Of a stretch of DNA of 23,095 nt, positions 6,425 to 13,179 are shown piece after piece; within the stretch, counting starts at the first letter, position 1; each line of letters opens with the position of its first letter. Made by a program: the position numbers and the translations under genes. This DNA comes from UBA1046 sp050945515. GTDB taxonomy: Bacteria > Bacillota > Clostridia > Saccharofermentanales > DTU023. The notes under the pieces were generated by a model. It searched no databases. It was given only the letters and a program-made list of their open reading frames with translations, and was not told the DNA's origin. The stretch lies in contig JBMNTB010000027.1 of NCBI GenBank assembly GCA_050945515.1, forward strand, positions 1 through 23,095, written 5' to 3'.

Positions 6425-7276
6425 ATGATAAAAATTAAAGAGTTTGCCAATCTATGTCAATGCTCAACTCAAACCTTGAGATATTATGATCAGTTAAAGC
6501 TACTATCACCTGCTTATGTAGATGATGAGAATAATTATCGCTACTATGAAAAAAATCAACTATACGATTATATTAAGATTAAGAATCTTCAATTAGCTGA
6601 TTTCAGCATTGCTGAGATCAAAAAATTACTAAAGTCGTCTGATGAAGACATCTATGACGCCTTCGATCAGAAAATTAACAATTTAAAAGACAGGCTGGCC
6701 AAGACTCTTAAAATCAAAGAAACCTATCATATCGAAAATAGCGCTATGGAAAAATTTCTTCAGATTATCACAGAAAAATTTAAAGAAGCAATGAATCCCG
6801 AGTTAGTCATGCGAGAATATAGTCTCAGTGAGGCTCAGCTTAACAGTTATGTCGAAGAATGGGAGGAAATGTTTACAAATGCACTTCTTAAGGCGGATAA
6901 TCTTACAGGATTTGCCGGAAGCGGTTTGACGGAAGAACAAATAATACAGGCGATGGATAAATTCAAAACGTTGAATTATCAGCCGGATAATAACATAAAT
7001 GTTACTGACTATACTATTTTACGGGAGTTTCATGGCTGGGATTATTTGCATGAAATAATGACTGATTTATGTACAATAAAAAATGACGATAATGTCCTCT
7101 ATTATCTGGAAGTGATTCCGGACAAATTGGAATTGGCCTTTACTTTACCAACCATACTCTTACAAACGGTATTAAGACAAAATCCTGAAAAATCTTTACA
7201 GCTGGAATGCCAAGTTCAAACCAGCACGGATAACTTAAATCATATTTATATGTTAGATAATCAGAGTCGATCATAG
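6425..7276 (+). CDS. MerR-family transcriptional regulator
   Basis: The 283-residue protein begins with a MerR helix-turn-helix: IKIKEFANLCQCSTQTLRYY, then DQLKLLSPAYVDDENNYRYY with the RYY boxes, followed by LADFSIAEIKKLLKSSDED and the long dimerisation helix up to about residue 110. The remaining ~170 residues are a private effector domain that I do not recognise. Residues about 125-175 are acidic and helical (YVEEWEEMFTNALLKADNL) and the C-terminal part has beta-like runs. AGGAGG lies 6 bases upstream of the ATG. No co-transcribed target gene follows; the next gene converges on it. Its promoter has the 19-bp spacer of MerR targets. Confidence 0.85.
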   Translation: MIKIKEFANLCQCSTQTLRYYDQLKLLSPAYVDDENNYRYYEKNQLYDYIKIKNLQLADFSIAEIKKLLKSSDEDIYDAFDQKINNLKDRLAKTLKIKETYHIENSAMEKFLQIITEKFKEAMNPELVMREYSLSEAQLNSYVEEWEEMFTNALLKADNLTGFAGSGLTEEQIIQAMDKFKTLNYQPDNNINVTDYTILREFHGWDYLHEIMTDLCTIKNDDNVLYYLEVIPDKLELAFTLPTILLQTVLRQNPEKSLQLECQVQTSTDNLNHIYMLDNQSRS

Positions 7277-7327
7277 ACCTATGATCAGCGCAATAGACAC
7301 ACAGAACAACTGCCATAACTGGGTTTC

Positions 7328-7369
7328 GAATATACCGGTGCAGCGGCTTTGCCCCCCACCGGTATATTC
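7328..7369. terminator. Convergent-gene hairpin
   Basis: A perfect 13-bp inverted repeat, GAATATACCGGTG against CACCGGTATATTC, encloses a 16-base loop that contains a smaller GGC/GCC pairing. It sits between two convergent genes, so it could end both. It has no strong T-run on either side, so termination strength is uncertain. Confidence 0.55.
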
Positions 7370-7380
7370 ACATAGATCTA

Positions 7381-8310
7381 CTACTGATGCTGCCGCAAAA
7401 AATTATCGAGTGCTTGATTGATTTCCTCACTATGTCCCGTCATCATATGCCCGCCATCAGGAAAAGAAACAAGCGTGAGATCAGGAAAGCGGTGTTTAAC
7501 ATTTTCTACTTTCTCAAAGCTTGCTACGGGATCGTCTTCTGAATGTAGAATCAAAACCGGCACTTTTAATTCTTCAATCGGATATTGCTCAAAATTTCTC
7601 TCCATATCCGGATTTGTTAGTTTGCCATCTAAAATAACACCGACTTTCCTGTCAACAACAGGCTGGATCGTTTTTACCGTCGAGGCCGGCATGCCCATTA
7701 GAGCAGGCATAAGTGGACTGATTAAGTACATGGCATAATCAGACAAGAGCGGCTCAGGGGGCGCTTGATATTCGAGAAAGGTTTCCGGTTTTTCATTGAC
7801 AGGCATCGCGGAACAAAACAAAATCAGGCCTTTGACACGCTGCGGATAATCCAACGCAAAACGTATAGCTGGTGTTCCTCCGGCAGAAGTTGCCAAGACG
7901 AAAACTTGGTCAATTCCCAAATAATCAAGCAATTCCTCAAAAGCAATTGCTTGCTCTTTGGGTGTTCCATTGCCCCTGACATCAGAACCGAGATAACCGA
8001 AACGTGACGGTGCAAGCAGGCGGTTTTGGGATCTTCTATCTTTAATACTGTCATAAGCCTGATCGTATCCGCCAAAAATGCCGTGGACAGATAGAATCAC
8101 TTCACCTTGGCCTGCATCGACATAAGTCATCGAACCATAAGATAGATCAGCCGTACTTACTTCATATGAACATAATTTGTCCTGAGCTTTTCGTAACCCC
8201 CTGCTGCAACGTATACCTTGGATAAAAAAATAAAGGATAATCACCAGCAAAAGGGCACCCAATAGCCATTTCATTTTTCTGCCTCTTACCTTTCCGATTG
8301 TTTCTGTCAT
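7381..8310 (-). CDS. Membrane-anchored alpha/beta hydrolase
   Basis: The 309-residue protein has a signal anchor at about residues 14-30 and an alpha/beta hydrolase domain. Visible are the oxyanion motif SVHGIFGG (74-81), the nucleophile elbow LATSAGG with S142, an acid at D259/D260 (LHSEDDPVA) and H288 (FPDGGHMM). The elbow has Ala where the classic GxSxG has its first Gly, a tolerated change. I keep the ATG at 8310 (AGGAAA upstream); an ATG at 8274, with GAGG upstream, would give a shorter protein starting just before the anchor. The TetR gene lies 57 bases upstream on the same strand, so the two probably share the operator-controlled promoter. The substrate is unknown; a small lipophilic ester or drug-like compound would fit a TetR-controlled gene. 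Confidence 0.85.
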   Translation of the reverse strand: MTETIGKVRGRKMKWLLGALLLVIILYFFIQGIRCSRGLRKAQDKLCSYEVSTADLSYGSMTYVDAGQGEVILSVHGIFGGYDQAYDSIKDRRSQNRLLAPSRFGYLGSDVRGNGTPKEQAIAFEELLDYLGIDQVFVLATSAGGTPAIRFALDYPQRVKGLILFCSAMPVNEKPETFLEYQAPPEPLLSDYAMYLISPLMPALMGMPASTVKTIQPVVDRKVGVILDGKLTNPDMERNFEQYPIEELKVPVLILHSEDDPVASFEKVENVKHRFPDLTLVSFPDGGHMMTGHSEEINQALDNFLRQHQ

Positions 8311-8367
8311 CTCAGCTGCTTTCCTATTTATCGTTTTTATTTATTTCGAAAACTATTTCGTATCTAT

Positions 8368-8967
8368 CTACGGAATATTCAAAACCTCAGTTACGAGCCG
8401 GAAAAAACGATCATAATCGTCTTCGTCATTCAGATTAAAACCCAAAAGCTCAGCACTGGTTTCACGGTTCAAAAAAGCGGATTGAATCGTAGACAAGAGC
8501 ATAAAGGCTTTTATTTTTCTAATGTTTTCGGGCTCAGTATCCGGAACTGCCTTCAAGATAGCTTTGTAACTCACGGAAGAGTTGCTTTCCGTACTTGGCT
8601 GCGCAAGGTCGCCCAACATGGATATTTTTGATATCTCAGGATGGTTGATCAGAAACGTAAAAACGCTGGCAGTAAAAGATGCCATGTCAACTGAGTTCTT
8701 GTCCCCGCGGCCTTGTCCATCCGACGCATCATCTGCCCCGGAAAAAGTCCGCATGACATGAGAGATGATTCGTTGTACGCAAATCTCAATCAAATTCTTC
8801 TTAGAAACGAAATGGTAATTGATGAGTCCGACGGCAACATCCGCCTTTTGAGCGATGGCGCGCATGGTAATATTTTCAATCAGGCCGTCTGAACTTTCAA
8901 TTAAAGAGATTGTCGTGTTGATGATCTTCTCTTTTATATCTGTATGATTTTGTACGCAATTATTCAT
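8368..8967 (-). CDS. TetR-family transcriptional repressor
   Basis: The 199-residue protein starts with a TetR N-terminal domain: helices through DIKEKIINTTISLIESS, the helix-turn-helix ITMRAIAQKADVAVGLINYHFVSKKNLIEIC with the conserved GLINYHF, then a helical ligand-binding domain without recognisable identity. AGGAGG stands 5 bases before the ATG. Its promoter is a perfect consensus overlaid by two palindromes, so it most likely represses itself and the hydrolase gene downstream. The inducer is unknown. Confidence 0.92.
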   Translation of the reverse strand: MNNCVQNHTDIKEKIINTTISLIESSDGLIENITMRAIAQKADVAVGLINYHFVSKKNLIEICVQRIISHVMRTFSGADDASDGQGRGDKNSVDMASFTASVFTFLINHPEISKISMLGDLAQPSTESNSSVSYKAILKAVPDTEPENIRKIKAFMLLSTIQSAFLNRETSAELLGFNLNDEDDYDRFFRLVTEVLNIP

Positions 8968-8980
8968 TACAACCTCCTAT

Positions 8981-8995
8981 TTGAACACCGTTCAA
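8981..8995 (-). promoter_or_regulatory. TetR operator O1
   Basis: The perfect palindrome TTGAACACCGTTCAA lies just downstream of the -10, in the transcription start region of the tetR gene. The TTGAAC-N3-GTTCAA arrangement is a classic site for TetR-family repressors. Confidence 0.75.
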
Positions 8996-8999
8996 GAAT

Positions 9000-9028
9000 A
9001 TTATACTGAACAGCGTTCAAGTTGTCAA
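9000..9028 (-). promoter_or_regulatory. Consensus promoter of the tetR-hydrolase unit
   Basis: On the minus strand TTGACA (9028-9023) and TATAAT (9005-9000) match the sigma-70/sigma-A consensus at every base, with an optimal 17-base spacer. Operator O2 fills the spacer. Such a strong promoter suits a tightly repressed, inducible unit. Confidence 0.9.
9006..9020 (-). promoter_or_regulatory. TetR operator O2
   Basis: CTGAACAGCGTTCAA repeats the O1 palindrome with one outer mismatch and lies inside the -35/-10 spacer. The centres of O1 and O2 are 25 bp apart, roughly two and a half helical turns. Confidence 0.72.
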
Positions 9029-9190
9029 GAGGTCTTTTGCACGAAAAAACTCAGCAGGTCTTTTAGGTCAGCGCATAAACTTTGGTTGAGAAATATTACT
9101 GAGCTGCGGTGGCAGACAATCTCAGATGAATTATCGGGTACTCCTCCCGGATTTATTGTCATTGTCTTATTACATGGAATCAAAGAATAC

Positions 9191-9213
9191 GACTGCCTCT
9201 TTTGGAGACAGTC
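9191..9213 (-). terminator. Terminator of the XRE gene
   Basis: On the minus strand GACTGTCTC and GAGGCAGTC pair in a 9-bp stem (one G-T) around loop CAAAA, followed by a short T-containing run (GTATTCTTTG). It begins 10 bases after the XRE stop codon. Confidence 0.5.
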
Positions 9214-9223
9214 CCAACAATTT

Positions 9224-9742
9224 TCATGCTTTTTTCAGTATTTTTCGTTTTATCTCTTCGATTTTCCCTAAGCGATTGCTTGTATAGAGAACACCAATAA
9301 GCATTATCACCAGAGCAAAACCATCAATAAAGCCTCGGATAAAATCTGCTAAATTATACCAGGCCCCCTCCCCTTCAAGATCAAGCCATTCAACAATGAG
9401 ATTAACCAGAGAGACAATGAAACCGAAGATAAACAATATTCTTCCCCTGCTAATTATTCTTTTATTTTCTTCCTGACTATATTCCGCTACTTTCAAAATA
9501 GTTTCTGCTTTTTCTTGTTCCATATTCTGTTCCTCCCTTTCGCCATCAAGAATTTCCCTGATGCTTACTTCATAAAAATCAGAAAGCTCGATCAGGATCG
9601 TAATGTCAGGTAAATTCATCCCTGTTTCCCAGCGGGAAACTGTTCTGCCGGAAACATGCATATACTCTGCTAACTGCTCCTGCGTTATCTCTTTGTCCTT
9701 TCTTAATTCTTTTAAGAATTTACCAATCTTTTTTGTATCCAT
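9224..9742 (-). CDS. Membrane-bound XRE-family regulator
   Basis: The 172-residue protein has an N-terminal Cro/CI-type helix-turn-helix (residues about 6-60; ITQEQLAEYMHVSGRTVSRWE is the DNA-contacting part), an acidic linker (GEREEQNMEQEKAET) and two hydrophobic segments at about 100-121 and 138-158. A DNA-binding domain attached to the membrane suggests that it senses something at the membrane; the segments may also serve dimerisation. AGGAGG lies upstream of the ATG at 9742. It stands alone, with GACATA motifs in its upstream region. A damaged ImmA-type protease gene lies 660 bases away on the other strand; XRE and ImmA are often partners, but here the pairing is inferred. Confidence 0.87.
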   Translation of the reverse strand: MDTKKIGKFLKELRKDKEITQEQLAEYMHVSGRTVSRWETGMNLPDITILIELSDFYEVSIREILDGEREEQNMEQEKAETILKVAEYSQEENKRIISRGRILFIFGFIVSLVNLIVEWLDLEGEGAWYNLADFIRGFIDGFALVIMLIGVLYTSNRLGKIEEIKRKILKKA

Positions 9743-10073
9743 TTTCTAACCTCCTGATGGGTCCAGAATAAAAAACTTCCGCTGCAAATAACACGACATA
9801 AAGTGAGAAAAACCGAATTAAATCGAAAGTAGACATAGCTTGTCCGGTTCGCATAAGACATTCCTCTAGCAGACATAATTATTTTATGTCTTACAAGTTA
9901 GGGCAAAATTAGTGCAATGAAAATTATTAGTAAAAGAACCCCGGACGCAGATCCAAACCGCCAATGCCTTTTCACGGTATAGGCAATGGCAAAATTAAGG
10001 CAATAAACATGATTCGAATAATGCAGGTCGGAAACACCGCTGCAAGGGAATTATATCTGAGCGATTCGAGGGC
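9743..10073. other. Intergenic region with GACATA motif cluster
   Basis: There is no gene here. The hexamer GACATA occurs at 9795-9800, 9832-9837 and 9872-9877, a GACATT at 9857-9862, and the reverse TATGTC at 9885-9890. The last two GACATA/TATGTC copies form a palindrome with 8-bp arms (AGACATAA and TTATGTCT around TTATT, 9871-9891). A second inverted repeat, GCCAATGCCT against AGGCAATGGC (one mismatch), lies at 9960-9990. The motif cluster lies upstream of the XRE gene and could be its operator set. Confidence 0.45.
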
Positions 10074-10103
10074 TTGATTGCTTTTGGTAAAATGTGCTAG
10101 TAT
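10074..10103 (+). promoter_or_regulatory. Promoter of tRNA-Gln
   Basis: TTGATT (10074-10079) and TAGTAT (10098-10103) have an 18-base spacer, and TGC directly before the -10 makes it an extended -10. The tRNA begins 20 bases downstream. Confidence 0.65.
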
Positions 10104-10123
10104 ACCAGTGTTGCTCTAAAGAT

Positions 10124-10197
10124 TGCCGATTAGTGTAACGGTAGCACACCTGACTCTGACTCAGTTTGTCTGGGTTCAAATCCTAGATCGGCAGCCA
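10124..10197 (+). tRNA. tRNA-Gln (anticodon CTG)
   Basis: A full cloverleaf can be drawn in 74 bases, including an encoded CCA. The acceptor stem is TGCCGAT/ATCGGCA. The D arm is GTGT/GCAC around AACGGTA. The anticodon stem is CCTGA/TCAGT around loop CTCTGAC, so the anticodon is CTG and it reads CAG. The T arm is CTGGG/CCTAG around TTCAAAT, with a 4-base variable loop. The weak first pair T-A and discriminator G are usual for tRNA-Gln. The outermost anticodon-stem pair is a C-T mismatch. It stands alone between a promoter and a terminator. Confidence 0.95.
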
Positions 10198-10199
10198 AC

Positions 10200-10227
10200 G
10201 CAAAACCCCTGCGACAGGGGTTTTTGC
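10200..10227 (+). terminator. Terminator of tRNA-Gln
   Basis: GCAAAACCCCTG pairs with CAGGGGTTTTTGC around loop CGA, and the right arm carries the T-run. It starts 2 bases after the tRNA CCA. Confidence 0.85.
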
Positions 10228-10401
10228 TTGTCTGTATAACTGTATATTTTTCTGCATAGAGTGTCTTTTTGTGCAATTTTCGTGCAGCCGGGGCGACTCA
10301 GGTTATTTGCTTGATTCATTGCCTGGATAGTACAAGAGTGTCCAGACCAAGACCAAGAGCCACTTATGCGTCATACCGTATAATGGTAAAGATTCGGCCG
10401 C
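10228..10401. other. Spacer between tRNA-Gln and the decayed ImmA gene
   Basis: It holds a short direct repeat, TTTGTGCA followed by TTTCGTGCA (about 10268-10286), and possibly the unrecognisable 5' part of the pseudogene. I see no integrase, promoter or intact ORF. It could be a worn integration boundary, but the sequence does not prove it. Confidence 0.35.
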
Positions 10402-10926
10402 AGTGGTATAATTCTACTGGAAGAAGGAAAATCGCATTATATCGCTATAGACAAGCGATTAGTATATAAGAAACAAACTGCTATTGCATATCACGAAGTC
10501 TGCCACCTACAGTGTGGGATCAACAAGAAGCCAAGAACATATGAATTAAGAGCTGATTGCTGAGCATTCAAGCAATTAATACCAATTTAAGACTTAATAG
10601 AAGCAATCAAGAAACAGCCACCCGGACGGTACATGAACTAGCGGACATTATGAATCTGGATGCAGCTCTTTTATACCGTTACCTGTTGTTTATGTCAGAG
10701 CGACATATTTACCAATTTAAGACTTAATAGAAGCAATCAAGAAACAGCCACCCGGACGGTATATGAACTAGCAGATATTATGAATCTGGATGCAGTTCTT
10801 TTATACCGTTACCTGGTATTTATGTCAGAGCGACATATTTACCAAGAACATGGAGACTATGTAATCAGTTATAGCCAGATCATCGTCTATAACTGGAAGA
10901 CAGGCAGATATAGCCGGATGAAATGA
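10402..10926 (+). pseudogene. Decayed ImmA/IrrE-type metallopeptidase gene
   Basis: The translated fragments, joined across frames, follow the ImmA/IrrE pattern: GIILLEEGKSHYIAIDKRL, then KKQTAIAYHEVCHLQCG with the zinc motif HExxH, then ELRADCxAFKQLIP (the conserved E-x-xAD helix; x is a TGA stop), DLIEAIKKQ, and finally the C-terminal helix ELADIMNLDAVLLYRYL and a closing beta part ending YNWKTGRYSRMK. Stops lie at the TGA after RADC, at TAA before DLIEA and at TAG, and a 130-bp tandem duplication shifts the frame. No start is visible. In intact form such proteases cleave XRE-type repressors, as in ICE and phage control. The last codons overlap the ribosome binding site of the downstream lipoprotein gene. 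Confidence 0.72.
10581..10840 (+). repeat. 130-bp imperfect tandem duplication
   Basis: Unit 1 (10581-10710) and unit 2 (10711-10840) each begin ACCAATTTAAGACTT and end CGACATATTT. I count 6 base differences in 130, all substitutions. Both units read as the same ImmA C-terminal helix (RTVYELADIMNLDAV against RTVHELADIMNLDAA), and 130 is not a multiple of 3, so the duplication breaks the frame. Confidence 0.93.
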
Positions 10927-10934
10927 GGTACACC

Positions 10935-11549
10935 ATGAAAAAAACATTGTTAGTTCTACTGGCTTTAGCACTTGTTCTAGTATCATTTGCTTGTAGCAAA
11001 AGTGAGAAGCCTGTAGAGCCAGAAAAAACTGAGGAAGCTGATACCGAAACTGAGGCAGCTATAGAAGAGCCTACAGAGGCGCCCACTGAAGCTCCTACAG
11101 ATGCCCCTGAGGAACCGAGCGAAGAACCGGATGAAGTAGAAGCACCGGACGATCTGACAATCGTCATCGGGAAACCAATTATATTTGATAATTTTGAAAT
11201 AGTGATTACAGAATTCAAAGTCGTTGATACTGTTGATGGTAAATACGCACTTAGTGCCACATATGATTGGATTAATACAAGTGACGAAAAAGTGGCACCT
11301 ATACATACTTTCTTCTTAAGAGGATTTCAAAATAATGTTAAAACAGATTTCATTGTGATGGTTGAGGATAATTCATGGTTAGGCATGAAGGAAGTAGAGC
11401 CGGGAGGAACAGTCACAGGAATACATGAAACTGTTCCTATTGAAGACATCAATGCGCCTTTACGGCTTGAGTTGTTGGAGCGTACATACACATTTGATGA
11501 GGGAGTAGTGTATTCATTGGAATTTGAAGATTTGAACAAATACAAATAA
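10935..11549 (+). CDS. Lipoprotein with DUF5067/DUF4352-like domain
   Basis: The 204-residue protein begins with a lipoprotein signal peptide (MKKTLLVLLALALVLVSFAC, lipid attachment predicted at C20, although the lipobox SFAC lacks the usual Leu at -3). A long Glu/Pro/Thr-rich linker (about residues 24-77, with EAPTEAPTDAPEE) follows, then a C-terminal beta domain (IVIGKPIIFDNFEIVITEFK, SATYDWINTSDEKVAP, VEPGGTVTG) of the immunoglobulin-like kind seen in DUF5067/DUF4352 lipoproteins of Firmicutes. It would sit on the outer face of the membrane; the function is unknown. I chose the ATG at 10935 over 10923, because GAGG at 10925-10928 is its ribosome binding site. No separate promoter is visible, so it may be transcribed through the pseudogene. 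Confidence 0.8.
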   Translation: MKKTLLVLLALALVLVSFACSKSEKPVEPEKTEEADTETEAAIEEPTEAPTEAPTDAPEEPSEEPDEVEAPDDLTIVIGKPIIFDNFEIVITEFKVVDTVDGKYALSATYDWINTSDEKVAPIHTFFLRGFQNNVKTDFIVMVEDNSWLGMKEVEPGGTVTGIHETVPIEDINAPLRLELLERTYTFDEGVVYSLEFEDLNKYK

Positions 11550-11644
11550 TTACAACAAGCGAGCCGGCTCCACTTCTCTCCCAAAGCAACCGGAACCGGC
11601 CGCACAATAGCCCTCAAGATGTATCAACTGATTTTATCAATCAC

Positions 11645-11668
11645 AGCCTCCGGGATAACCAGGAGGCT
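11645..11668 (+). terminator. Candidate terminator of the lipoprotein gene
   Basis: AGCCTCC and GGAGGCT pair around a 10-base loop and are followed by TTTAATAT-type sequence. It lies 95 bases after the lipoprotein stop and just before the convergent flavoprotein gene. Confidence 0.45.
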
Positions 11669-11717
11669 TTAATATGCTTAAAAATGCGTGACAAAGAAAG
11701 CAGACTACCTATTAGCT

Positions 11718-13166
11718 CTATTTCCTCAGGGCGGTGGCGGCAGATTCGCCGGCGATGATGCCGCTGGCAAAGGCGAAATGGAGATTATAGCCTCCGGTGG
11801 CGCCTGTCACGTCCAATACTTCGCCCGCAATGTAGAGATCGGGCCGGCTGTACACTTCCATGGTGCGGGGATTCACGGCCGAGGTACTCAGTCCACCCAG
11901 ACTGATCTGGGCCTGTTCATAGCCTCTGACGCCGCTGATGCGAAGGCGCCATAAATTGAGTACCGCGCTTGCCGCCGCAACCAAGTACTCGTCAGAACTG
12001 TTCGCTGCGCCATCCGTTTCGGCAACACGATTATGTATAGCCCTGCTGCCATTCGGTTCATTATTTGGCTGTCTGTTTTCACCGGCGCTTAGGTTAAATC
12101 CAGTCCCAATTTTGCCTGCAATAAGTTCACGGCCCAGATATTCTGCCAGCGGCAAGGGCAAGATACCCGTCAACAACTGATATTTATTTTCTGCCGACAG
12201 ACTGCTGAGGCGCTGCCAAAGACTGGCCTTTACTTCTTGCGCTGACAAATCCGGTACTAAATTAAGATCCAAAACTAATTGTTCATCTGGCCGTAGCGGA
12301 TACCATTTTGCCATCGGACGCAATTTGGCTCTCCTGATTGGCAACTCAGGACCCTCATCCGCAGGGATCTCACATCTGGTTGCGACTTCGTCCGCCAGCT
12401 CCATAGCGGCAATACCGGAAAGACCATAATCAGTAATGAGGAATTCACCTTGTGTTGACTTCAAAGGCCGACCTTCACCATCTGCCTCAGCTGTAAGGCT
12501 CTTCAGAACCGCTACCCCGCGGAAGCGAGTGCCTTTCAGTTGCTGAGATAGAGCCGATTCAGCCAGCACCAGCGGTGTAAGCGACGGATAAACTGCCGTC
12601 ACTGGCAAGTTCAATTTGGCAGCGAGCAGATAGCCTGATCTGGAGCCGCCGAGTTGCGGTGAGGCCAGACCACCGGTAGCCAGAACTACTTTTCGGCTTT
12701 TAATCATGTGCCCGGATAATAAAGTCACAGTCCAGTGACCACCTTCAGGCTTCAGCCTGATGACGGGACTTTCCGTGCGAAGCTCAACTCCGGCCCGGCT
12801 TAATGCCTCTGATAAAGCGCTTAAAATTGTTGCAGCTTGATTGGAAAGGGGATAAACCCTGCCATCAGCATCCACTACCGTCAGTACACCTAACCGTTCC
12901 CAGAACCCCAGCAATTCTACAGTTGGCAGACGGCGCAGCAAGAATTGTACAAAGTTTCGATCCTGACCGCAATAATCATCAACACTGAGGTCAAAATGTG
13001 AAAGATTGCAGCGCCCGTTGCCGGAGGCCAATATCTTTCTTCCGGGTTGCTCTTGGGCTTCCAATACCAGGATGCGCAAACTGCCATCTTGCTGGGATGC
13101 GGCAAGGGCTGCTGCCAATCCTGAAGCGCCACCGCCAATAATTACCAGATCAAAGGAATCTGTCAT
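11718..13166 (-). CDS. BaiN/HI0933-family NAD(P)/FAD-dependent oxidoreductase
   Basis: The 482-residue flavoprotein starts with an FAD dinucleotide-binding fold (VIIGGGASGLAAALAA, residues 8-23, and QPGRKILASGNGRCNLSH, a hallmark of this family). It ends with the second hallmark, NPRTMEVYSRPDLYIAGEVLDVTGATGGYNLHFAFASG. Family members are often annotated as aminoacetone oxidase or bile-acid reductase BaiN; the true substrate of most is unknown, and a bile-acid role should not be assumed here. It is about 70 residues longer than usual, mainly through a polar insertion near residues 370-395 (NRQPNNEPNGSRA). It follows the DUF5711 gene with a 13-base gap and is probably co-transcribed. Confidence 0.9.
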   Translation of the reverse strand: MTDSFDLVIIGGGASGLAAALAASQQDGSLRILVLEAQEQPGRKILASGNGRCNLSHFDLSVDDYCGQDRNFVQFLLRRLPTVELLGFWERLGVLTVVDADGRVYPLSNQAATILSALSEALSRAGVELRTESPVIRLKPEGGHWTVTLLSGHMIKSRKVVLATGGLASPQLGGSRSGYLLAAKLNLPVTAVYPSLTPLVLAESALSQQLKGTRFRGVAVLKSLTAEADGEGRPLKSTQGEFLITDYGLSGIAAMELADEVATRCEIPADEGPELPIRRAKLRPMAKWYPLRPDEQLVLDLNLVPDLSAQEVKASLWQRLSSLSAENKYQLLTGILPLPLAEYLGRELIAGKIGTGFNLSAGENRQPNNEPNGSRAIHNRVAETDGAANSSDEYLVAAASAVLNLWRLRISGVRGYEQAQISLGGLSTSAVNPRTMEVYSRPDLYIAGEVLDVTGATGGYNLHFAFASGIIAGESAATALRK

Positions 13167-13179
13167 AATTTGCTCCGGC

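Noticed and set aside
8981..9271. A 96-residue plus-strand open frame between the tetR and XRE genes
   Set aside because: It begins on operator O1 and runs over the promoter, operator O2 and the XRE terminator, has no ribosome binding site and no recognisable motif.
10269..10469. A 66-residue plus-strand open frame after the tRNA
   Set aside because: The frame differs from the one that reads as ImmA in the overlapping part, and composition is not protein-like.
10660..10926. An 88-residue open frame as a separate small gene
   Set aside because: Its second half is the C-terminal part of the decayed ImmA protein and its first half is an out-of-frame reading of the repeat.
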